NCBI GenBank assembly: GCA_013203085.1
Contig: JABMQX010000149.1
Span: forward strand, 1 to 8,404
Direction of reading: 5' to 3'
Origin: a bacterium
GTDB lineage: Bacteria; Auribacterota; JABMQX01
DNA length: 8,404 nucleotides
Notes under the pieces: model-generated
Database searches by the model: none
Told to the model about the DNA's origin: nothing
What the model saw: only the letters and a program-made list of their open reading frames with translations
Shown here: piece after piece, positions 1 through 5,588 of the stretch
How the letters are laid out: each line of letters begins with the position of its first letter
Position numbering within the stretch: position 1 is the first letter of the stretch
Position numbers and translations under genes: made by a program

Positions 1-214
1 CAAGACTCTCTTCCTTTCGGAAGAAGATGAGCATATCGAAGGGCTGACTTTCGGCAGCAAACAAGCCAGCCTCTACGCTGTCGGCAGTATGAACTTGACA
101 TCCCGCTTCCTTCAAGCGAGTTGCTGCCTCGGCAGCGCCGTGTGAATTCTCTGCAATAATCAACACGGAAGCTTTCTCTCCCGTCATAACGGCTTCTTGT
201 TCCTCCGGGGTCAT
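1..214 (-). CDS. Receiver-like protein with degenerate phospho-acceptor site (partial, C-terminus off the window)
   Basis: Translation of the minus strand from the ATG at 212-214 runs open to the window edge (71 residues visible). Residues 15-68 follow the CheY-like alternation: a first strand VLIIAEN, an amphipathic helix ending in RLKEAGCQ, a second strand VHTADS, a helix, and a third strand FDMLIFF. Against a canonical receiver, the acidic pair after strand 1 is Ala-Glu and the phospho-acceptor Asp at the end of strand 3 is Phe, so phosphorylation at the usual site looks impossible. The start is supported by AAGGAG eight bases upstream; an in-frame ATG at 185-187 is an alternative without such a site. 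It lies 244 bp downstream of a canonical response regulator on the same strand. What follows the receiver cannot be seen, so it could be an output domain or a stand-alone pseudo-receiver. The fold is fairly sure, the function unknown. Confidence 0.72.
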   Translation of the reverse strand, partial: MTPEEQEAVMTGEKASVLIIAENSHGAAEAATRLKEAGCQVHTADSVEAGLFAAESQPFDMLIFFRKEESL

Positions 215-458
215 GTTCTCTACTCCTTACCAGCGACGTGAGACTTGCACTGCGACATCTCGCAGAGATTTTCAGCAGTCTTCACTCGTTAGGCACATGT
301 ACGTCCCCCGAGACGAATAGCGTTACGCGGTCGAGAGAAACTCCATTCGCCGTTTTCCGCCCGGCATAAACGATCCTATCTGTAACTCTCTGGTTTCGGC
401 CGTCCCGTCCCCTCCCGACAAGGTCGCTGCGCGAGACGGGATCGAACCACTAACCTCG

Positions 459-1088
459 TCACTTCTGCCGTAATCTCTTGGTCATATTGTTGAGAATCTG
501 CGTGACGCGGGCGAGATTCTTTTTGTCCTTGTGCGGTATGCCCGGCTGTTCCGTCCAATCAAGCAAGAACTGAATATCTCCCAAAAGAAAACCTCTAACA
601 GCCACCTCCCACACGCACGCCCCCTCCGGGCGGCACTTCTCTAAGGAATCCAGAAAGGTCAGCTCTTTCTTGCTCAACAAACCATCTCGCGATTTCAACT
701 GTCCCACAAGGCCCGTGATCTTGCGGGCAAGAGCATCCTTGACCACGGCTTTGACGTGGGCAAGATCGAACGGTTTTGTGATGTAGTCAAAAGCGTCGAG
801 CCGCATCGCGGCTCTCGCGGTATCCATGCTGCCGAAGCCGGTGATGATGATGACCGCCATCCCCTCGTCAATCTTCTTAATCCGCCGCAGCACGTCTATG
901 CCACTCATCCCGGGCATCTTCAGGTCGAGCAAGACCAGGTCAGGCCTCGATTGCTCCACGATCCGCAGTCCCTCTTTGGGATCGGTCGCCGTCGCCACCG
1001 TGTAGCCCTCTGCCGTCAGAAGGTCCTTCAAAAAGCCACATATCTCCATTTCGTCATCAATGACCAGAATGTCCGGGCGCTTGACCAT
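459..1088 (-). CDS. Response regulator: NtrC-type receiver domain with uncharacterised C-terminal region
   Basis: This 209-residue cytoplasmic protein opens with a complete receiver domain (about residues 5-125). All catalytic positions are present: the acidic pair D11-D12, phospho-acceptor D55 in LVLLDLKMPG, T83 in VIIITGFG, and K105 in the TKPF motif. It should therefore accept phosphate from a histidine kinase, none of which is in the window. Residues 130-209 are charged and probably helical (LSKKELTFLDSLEK, then WEVAVRGFLLGD, then KNLARVTQILNNM). I do not recognise them as an HTH, AAA+, GGDEF or HD-GYP output domain. The start is supported by GGAGAAAGGA, ending six bases upstream. A TATAAC hexamer at 1147-1152 could be a -10 element, but I see no matching -35. 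A degenerate receiver protein follows 244 bp downstream on the same strand, with no clear terminator between. It may act through protein-protein contact or RNA binding; the sequence does not say which. Confidence 0.9.
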   Translation of the reverse strand: MVKRPDILVIDDEMEICGFLKDLLTAEGYTVATATDPKEGLRIVEQSRPDLVLLDLKMPGMSGIDVLRRIKKIDEGMAVIIITGFGSMDTARAAMRLDAFDYITKPFDLAHVKAVVKDALARKITGLVGQLKSRDGLLSKKELTFLDSLEKCRPEGACVWEVAVRGFLLGDIQFLLDWTEQPGIPHKDKKNLARVTQILNNMTKRLRQK

Positions 1089-1368
1089 CAGTTTCCTTTC
1101 TCCGATTGACGCGAGCAGACTTCGCTTTTCTTACTCAACAGGAGCGGTTATAGTATGCCGTTTTGGAAAGTATTCTTTCTCTATCAATACATCCATTCTT
1201 ACGCTCTGGCAAGAGTATATCTTCGGTGAACAATGAGCGGATTCGCAATAACTGTGCCAGGTGTTGAGACGTAACAAAGCGCTTCTGCAATAGATGTTGA
1301 ATCAGCGGCCCCGCGTTTGATCGAAGACGCGGCCAAACGCATCAAGCATCTCGATTCAAGACGGGATG

Positions 1369-1422
1369 GGGTCCTGCGAAATGTGCAAACTGAGGGAGGG
1401 AGTTTTTCAGCCAGCAGGACCC
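1369..1422. repeat. Perfect 9-bp inverted repeat with nested inner stem
   Basis: GGGTCCTGC at 1369-1377 is the exact reverse complement of GCAGGACCC at 1414-1422. Inside the 36-base loop a second pair, AAACT and AGTTT, flanks a GGGAGGG tract, giving a nested hairpin on either strand. No T-run follows on either side, so a terminator is unlikely. By chance alone a 9-bp pair at this spacing would turn up in roughly a quarter to a third of stretches this size, so it is only suggestive. It lies between the response regulator promoter region and the terminator-like hairpin, with no gene nearby. Confidence 0.35.
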
Positions 1423-1753
1423 TCGACAGACTTGTTCAGCTATTCTCCACATATATCCGCTCCGGGGCACATTCTCTTTTCTTCTCTCTTCGCACGAGGT
1501 ACGCCTTGCTCACAATTACGCCACGCTGTAGGGACGGGTATGGGGTTGAATTCACGACGAAAGGCAACAAGGACCGATGAATGAGCCTCCCTGCGTAAAG
1601 ATGAGGAAAGAACTCAGCCGAGGAGGGCTGACGACCTCTCCACCTATGAATTGGGCGACATCCTTCATGGACCTCGTCAAAAAAGGCTGTTCTCATCCGA
1701 GACAACGTTTCCTTCGACGGTGTCTCTACGAAAGAATCCTGACCCTCGTTTTC

Positions 1754-1848
1754 AAAAAACCCTATGCGCCTCGTCGGAACTCCCTGGGGACTAGGGTCGC
1801 TGGGGGGAGGGGGTACATAAACGACGCTGAGCGACGAGGCCGCATAGG
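1754..1848 (-). terminator. Large bulged hairpin followed by U-run: candidate intrinsic terminator or 3' end of a noncoding RNA
   Basis: Arms 1761-1776 and 1832-1848 pair over 16 bp: CCTATGCG with CGCATAGG and CCTCGTCG with CGACGAGG, with one unpaired base at 1840. The loop is 55 bases (1777-1831). Read on the minus strand, the stem is followed after one base by six T residues (1754-1759 on the complement), the geometry of a Rho-independent terminator, although the loop is much larger than usual. The nearest upstream minus-strand gene, the split peptidase, ends 500 bp away at 2347. The hairpin therefore ends either a long 3' untranslated region or a separate RNA. The pairing is too long and exact to be chance; the terminator role is inferred. 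Confidence 0.55.
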
Positions 1849-2278
1849 TCCAGTTGGGTAAGGAAGCAACCCGTGTGCCACGGAGACGAGCGGGGAGGCG
1901 GCTACCATCACCTCTTATTCCTACGTGCGCACAGGCAAGCTCTTACGGACTGAAAGTGTTCTCTTATTTCAGATGCCCCGCCTCGGCAACACTCCCCCGG
2001 AGGCCAAGAAGCGCTGATGTCTTTCAACACAAGCGCTTTCGTCCTTCGACAACCGGCTCCGCTCCGAACAAAGGGGCCTCTCTTACGCACAAGCCATGGA
2101 CGCTCATTCTTGGCTTTCGAGAACTCCCCGTCCCCGAGAAGCGTTCACTGAGAAAGGGAAGGATGTGTTGAAAAGAATCCACAGACGATCTTCTCGCCCA
2201 CGCCGTCCCTTCCGGGAGCATGCTTCACAAATCGGGGAAAGTGTGGTGAGGCGCGGCGGAGAACATCGTTGAGTGACC

Positions 2279-2338
2279 CTCAGGCCAGCAAAGCAACATG
2301 CTGGGGGAAGGGGATTAGTGACGGGAAATCACCCTGAG
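2279..2338 (-). other. Potential three-way-junction RNA structure just after the peptidase stop codon
   Basis: CTCAGG (2279-2284) pairs with CCTGAG (2333-2338). Directly stacked inside are CCAGCA (2285-2290) with TGCTGG (2299-2304), and GTGA (2318-2321) with TCAC (2329-2332). The helices abut without gaps on two of the three junction strands; the third has 13 unpaired bases. On the minus strand the element begins nine bases after the peptidase stop at 2347. There is no T-run, so this is not a classical terminator. It could protect the mRNA 3' end or be part of an unrecognised RNA. The pairing is seen; the function is unknown. Confidence 0.3.
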
Positions 2339-2346
2339 TTCCGCGC

Positions 2347-2589
2347 TTAATCCCTGTTGCGCCACATCAAGAAACGGATGAGCTGCATGACCGCCATCAA
2401 TGCCGCCGCGAGGTAAGTAAGCGCTGCGGCGTTCAGGACACGCTTGGCGTCAGTCTTCTCGCTCTCAAGGATGATGGCTTCGTTCCGCAAAGTTTGAACG
2501 GCGCGGGAGCTGGCGTTGTATTCCACGGGCAACGTGACGATGTAAAAGAATGCTGCCACGGCGAAAATGATGATGGCGATGTCAGTCAA
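2347..2589 (-). CDS. Membrane zinc metallopeptidase (YugP/Zn_peptidase_2 type), C-terminal part after a frame change
   Basis: This 80-residue frame holds the C-terminal half of a YugP-type peptidase: a membrane segment (about residues 3-20), the family-typical LPVEYNAS, the VLNAAALTY segment, and a last hydrophobic helix (about 51-75). The conserved Glu in LPVEYNAS (E23 here) is a good candidate for the third zinc ligand, so the upstream piece alone would lack part of the active site; that assignment is inference. Its only plausible start is a TTG at 2587-2589 that overlaps the TGA of the upstream frame (TTGA), with no good ribosome binding site. The family is normally one protein of about 225-235 residues, and 156 plus 80 fits that length. 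A one-base deletion in the DNA or assembly explains the split best; translational coupling or frameshifting is possible. Confidence 0.8.
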   Translation of the reverse strand: MTDIAIIIFAVAAFFYIVTLPVEYNASSRAVQTLRNEAIILESEKTDAKRVLNAAALTYLAAALMAVMQLIRFLMWRNRD

Positions 2590-3047
2590 GACCCGAAGTG
2601 GCCAAACAGGCCGATGAAGAAAAGAATGGGCGCCGCGTTTGTGCCGAGAGCGGCGACGGGGACGAAGGCGGCTCTGATTCTCAGAGGAACATACCCGCTG
2701 GTGTGCTGTAGGGCATGCCCTGCCTCGTGAGCCGCCACCCCGAGCGCTGCGAGAGACCGCCCGCGATACACGTCAGTGGAGAGTCGCAACACCTTCTTCC
2801 TCGGATCGTAATGGTCTGTCAATTGACCGCCGATCTGTTCTATCCGAACGTCGTTGAGGCCGTGACTTCTCAGAATTGCACCTGCGGTTTCTGCCCCGCT
2901 ATGTCCTCTGATAGACGCGACTTGTGAATAATCTCTGAAGGCACTCTTCACCCTCGACTGGGCGTAGATCGCCAGAATCAACGGCGGAATGAGCAGAAAG
3001 AAATAGGGGTTATAGAACAGGGGATAAAACAAGAGAAACGTCCCCAT
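2586..3047 (-). CDS. Membrane zinc metallopeptidase (YugP/Zn_peptidase_2 type), N-terminal part with HEXXH
   Basis: The frame encodes an N-terminal hydrophobic, aromatic-rich membrane segment, then a cytoplasmic or membrane-proximal domain with the zinc motif HEAGH in VAAHEAGHALQH. It also carries family-typical stretches such as SGAETAGAILRSHGL and DHYDPRKKVLRLS, and a second hydrophobic segment before the stop. Homologues (Bacillus YugP is about 225 residues) continue where this frame ends in GHFGS; the missing part lies in the next frame at 2347-2589. An upstream ATG at 3054-3056 would add three residues (156 in total). I prefer the ATG at 3045-3047 because GGGGAGG touches the first ATG but sits nine bases from the second. 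A perfect TATAAT lies about 60 bp upstream. The physiological substrate of the family is not established; it is assumed to be a membrane-associated protease. Confidence 0.85.
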   Translation of the reverse strand: MGTFLLFYPLFYNPYFFLLIPPLILAIYAQSRVKSAFRDYSQVASIRGHSGAETAGAILRSHGLNDVRIEQIGGQLTDHYDPRKKVLRLSTDVYRGRSLAALGVAAHEAGHALQHTSGYVPLRIRAAFVPVAALGTNAAPILFFIGLFGHFGS

Positions 3048-3105
3048 CGTGGTCATCCTCCCCGGAGCTTTCGCCTTTTCACGCTCTCACCTTTTTGCGA
3101 ATCCC

Positions 3106-3119
3106 GCTAATTATAGCGC
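3106..3119 (-). promoter_or_regulatory. Perfect -10 hexamer inside a short palindrome upstream of the zinc peptidase
   Basis: On the minus strand TATAAT occurs at 3110-3115, about 63 bases from the preferred peptidase start, giving an expected transcript start near 3103. No good -35 hexamer is seen at 16-18 bases, and there is no TG extension. The -10 is embedded in CGCTA-TAAT-TAGCG, a palindrome with 5-bp arms that could be an operator blocking the promoter. This interpretation is inference. Confidence 0.4.
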
Positions 3120-3260
3120 TTCTGTTTCAACAACGTTCGCAATGAGAAACCGTTCTGAGCTCTCCGAAAACCGCAGAAGTCTCCACGTTTCGGTGTCGGA
3201 TTCGCCGCAAGTGATTGTTTCTCACCCGGCATCGGTCCCGGAATTCTGCCGGCAACTCGT

Positions 3261-5261
3261 CTATTTCAGCTTTTCCAGCTTTATGGCGTCAATGCCGAAA
3301 AAGTAGCCTGTTGACTTGTCGTTCTTTCCGACCATGTCCGCACGCAATACGTCGTCTCGGCCCTTGAGGAGAACACGGTCAAGGACGATCTGTTTCCCTC
3401 GGAGGGCGTTGGATGTATATGCATCGTAGGGTTCGCCGAATTTCTTGCCATTGACGGAGATTTGTACGAGAGCGTAATCCCACGAGGTGACCGGGAAGAT
3501 TGTCATTTTATACGCGCCGGGGGCAACCTGGGGCAGAGCCAACTCCGCCCAGGAGCCGACCTTCTTCCCGCGGAGCCACATCTGCAAGGCGTTGCTGAAC
3601 TCTCCGAAGCCGGAGATGTCCTGCGGCCCCGTCTCCATGTCGTCGGACTTGCCGACGATCTTGAGGGTCTCGCCCTCTATGGCGCCCTTGATTCGAAAAG
3701 GTTTTCGCGGTTCTTGGATGACTCGGTCTCGGACATTCACCGGTTTGAAGAAATCCTTTTGGTTGGGCCCGGCGTACCAGTAGGTTACGCAGCTATAGTC
3801 TTTGTCGTTGCCGTAGTTCTCCATTGTGCCCTTGAATGACTTCTGGAAGGGGATGTTGTCGGCGATCTGCCAGCGATTGACGGAGGTGTAGTTGCCGTTG
3901 CCCGGCCCTTCGCAGAGAGTCTGGTTGTGGAACGCGTGGTGGAAAAGCGCCGTGCCGCACCATGCGTAGCCGAAGTAATCCTCGCTGCCCGTCCCGAAAG
4001 TGCTGGGGAAGTCTTCTCCGTCCACCCAGAATTTCTCGTCGCCTTCGCCCCACCAACCGCGAACGGGGTTCCAGATAGTCAACACGGCGCCGCAAAATCG
4101 TCCGCGCCCTGTGCACTCCAGGAATGGCCAATCGAAGGTCTTGTTGGGATAGTCGCGATGCCACTTGGCGTGGAAGTAGGCGATTTGGTCGGGGGGGATT
4201 TCGCATTGTTCAAACAATGCCGTGGCTTCGAAGGTAACTGTTTTGTCTCCCTGGTTCTCAAACTCGTATCGAATTGCCTTTTTGTAAGGCATGTACCAGT
4301 AGCAGTAGGCGGTTCCATCCTCCGCAATGCCCAGGGGAAGGGACTTGTATGAATTCATGCCCGGGGCCGTCCCGAAGAAATCTCCTATCGGGACGTCCAC
4401 GGAAGGCGTAGTCTCATTGTCCCAGTAGAACCTCAGGATCGTGCGGGCCAACATCTTCCGGCGTGCCTTCAGGTCTTCGGGAAGATTGAGAAATCGAAAC
4501 CGCATTGCCCGAATGGCAACCGGTGGTCCGTCGTTCTCTGCTTCCTCCCTGAACGTCTCCCCCGGCGCGAGAGTGAAAGTCCTCCAGTCGCCGCTCAAAT
4601 GATCGCCCAGCACTTCGCCGCGAAGCTCCCAGGGCGGCCTGCCTCTGCCTTCAAGCTGCGAAATCACATTCTTCAGTTTCGCAAGCTCCTGGGCTCGCAA
4701 GGGAAGGTGGAACGATTCGACCTGCGTGCCTTTTGGGTACGTCCGGTAGGTAACGTGATGGTACATCCTCTTGGGCTTCTCCACCACGACGCGGCAATGT
4801 TTCTGGTAAGGAATGGGGAAGTAGAGGTTCGCTCCTCCGGTGCGACGGCCAACGACCGGTCCGAGGAATGGGGGAACTTTGCCATATACGATGTCCTGGA
4901 ATCCGCATTTGAGGACAGGTTCTTTTTGCCTGTCAATGAAGACCTTGAGAATTCCCTCCGGGTTCGCGGACCAGATGCGGAAGATGCAGCCGGGGCCGTC
5001 CATATCCGCGAGGACCATTCCTTCGGGGTCTTCTCTCAGGAAGTTGCCGGCATCGCCGTTGGCGCCCCAGTTCGGTTTGTCGGGGGCAACGCTTCGCCGG
5101 TCATAACTGGAAAACTGCTGGCACGTCTCACCCGGCTGCGGCAGCGTGGCGAGCTGCTTCATATCGGTCATCTTATCGAGCATATCCACATAAGTGATCT
5201 TCGCTGCCCCCGCGGACGTCGCCAAAAGCACGAGTAGAATCACAGCCGCTGCTCTTTTCAT
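3261..5261 (-). CDS. Secreted DUF2961/GH172-family glycoside hydrolase-like protein
   Basis: This 666-residue protein has a clear Sec signal peptide (basic start, hydrophobic residues 4-16, likely cleavage after SAGA at about residue 19) and should be exported. The body is a DUF2961 protein, now family GH172: the early ADMDGPGCIFRIWSANPEG segment (about 85-103), the GEGDEKFWVDGE segment (405-416) and GTGSEDYFGYAW (423-434). In the characterised Bifidobacterium difructose-anhydride enzyme two catalytic glutamates lie 21 residues apart (E270 and E291, from memory). Here E406 and E427 have the same spacing and motif context, so the active site looks intact. Residues about 520-664 form a further beta-rich region ending in a carbohydrate-binding-like module (VTSWDYALVQISVNG, then YFFGIDAIKLE). 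GH172 members act on fructofuranose or arabinofuranose linkages; the exact substrate cannot be told here. GAGGAGGAG lies upstream of the start. No transporter or other glycosidase adjoins it. Confidence 0.92.
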   Translation of the reverse strand: MKRAAAVILLVLLATSAGAAKITYVDMLDKMTDMKQLATLPQPGETCQQFSSYDRRSVAPDKPNWGANGDAGNFLREDPEGMVLADMDGPGCIFRIWSANPEGILKVFIDRQKEPVLKCGFQDIVYGKVPPFLGPVVGRRTGGANLYFPIPYQKHCRVVVEKPKRMYHHVTYRTYPKGTQVESFHLPLRAQELAKLKNVISQLEGRGRPPWELRGEVLGDHLSGDWRTFTLAPGETFREEAENDGPPVAIRAMRFRFLNLPEDLKARRKMLARTILRFYWDNETTPSVDVPIGDFFGTAPGMNSYKSLPLGIAEDGTAYCYWYMPYKKAIRYEFENQGDKTVTFEATALFEQCEIPPDQIAYFHAKWHRDYPNKTFDWPFLECTGRGRFCGAVLTIWNPVRGWWGEGDEKFWVDGEDFPSTFGTGSEDYFGYAWCGTALFHHAFHNQTLCEGPGNGNYTSVNRWQIADNIPFQKSFKGTMENYGNDKDYSCVTYWYAGPNQKDFFKPVNVRDRVIQEPRKPFRIKGAIEGETLKIVGKSDDMETGPQDISGFGEFSNALQMWLRGKKVGSWAELALPQVAPGAYKMTIFPVTSWDYALVQISVNGKKFGEPYDAYTSNALRGKQIVLDRVLLKGRDDVLRADMVGKNDKSTGYFFGIDAIKLEKLK

Positions 5262-5588
5262 AGTCTCCTCCTCACGTCTGTTGTTGCAGGTCCAAACACA
5301 TAGGCGCTTAGTTCATGGCTCATGCGAAGAAGGATAGTGAACCTCTTCACTGCGGTCAAGGATTCTCTTGGCCGCGAAGCGGTGACCTGTTGCTGGCGCG
5401 GGTCGGAGAGAGGAGGCCTGCCTGTCCTCAGGCGAAACTCATCAGAACAACACGGAAAACTCGAACTCAGACGTACTCGGGTGCTGCGACAACCGGGGAC
5501 AATGCTCCGCTCCCCGCGAAATCATCAACCAGCCACGGTACCAGGAGTCCCCAAGCTGCGAAAAGCAACCGACACAAACGCCTCAGAG
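5262..5588. other. Intergenic region between the HEAT-repeat gene and the GH172 gene
   Basis: This 327-bp gap carries the promoter candidate for the GH172 gene at 5331-5359 and its ribosome binding site near 5262. A plus-strand frame at 5315-5662 crosses into the HEAT gene in antisense; its composition (Arg, Pro, Ser, Thr rich) and lack of a ribosome binding site mark it as chance. I see no terminator with a T-run for the HEAT gene, no RNA gene and no repeat. Confidence 0.5.
5331..5359 (-). promoter_or_regulatory. Sigma-70-type promoter candidate for the GH172 gene
   Basis: On the minus strand TTGACC (5354-5359, five of six consensus bases) and TATCCT (5331-5336, four of six) are separated by exactly 17 bases. 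The predicted transcript start near 5324 leaves a leader of about 63 bases before the GH172 start at 5261. Position, spacing and hexamers agree, but this rests on sequence match only. Confidence 0.5.

Larger units (their letters stand above)
1089..2346. other. 1.26 kb gene-free stretch rich in inverted repeats
   Basis: No reading frame here resembles a protein family I know. The open frames (for example 1436-1705 minus, 1854-2171 plus, 2024-2221 minus) lack a convincing ribosome binding site and have the Arg/Pro/Ser-rich look of chance frames. The stretch holds several strong inverted repeats: 1311-1340, 1369-1422, 1761-1848, 2009-2038 and 2279-2338. The clearest is followed by a T-run on the minus strand. 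I could not match it to tmRNA, RNase P RNA, 6S RNA or a riboswitch class. It may be the long 3' untranslated region of the peptidase transcript plus the leader of the response regulator, or it may contain an unrecognised noncoding RNA. Confidence 0.5.

Noticed and set aside
426..460. tRNA-like T-arm on the minus strand (GGTTCGATCC) just after the response regulator stop
   Set aside because: The T-stem pairs poorly, and no matching acceptor, D-arm or anticodon arm can be placed upstream, where the response regulator coding region lies. It is probably chance; an old integration scar cannot be shown.
1436..1705. 89-residue minus-strand frame
   Set aside because: No ribosome binding site, no recognisable domain, and overlapping open frames on the other strand; most likely a chance frame.
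1846..1880. Stretch resembling the SRP RNA core (AAGGAAGCA near GTGTGCC) on the plus strand
   Set aside because: The conserved CCGGAAGG tetraloop helix is absent and the flanking bases do not pair as SRP helix 8, so this is only a partial motif match.
1854..2171. 105-residue plus-strand frame in the gene-free region
   Set aside because: Arg/Pro/Ser-rich composition, no homology I recognise and no ribosome binding site.
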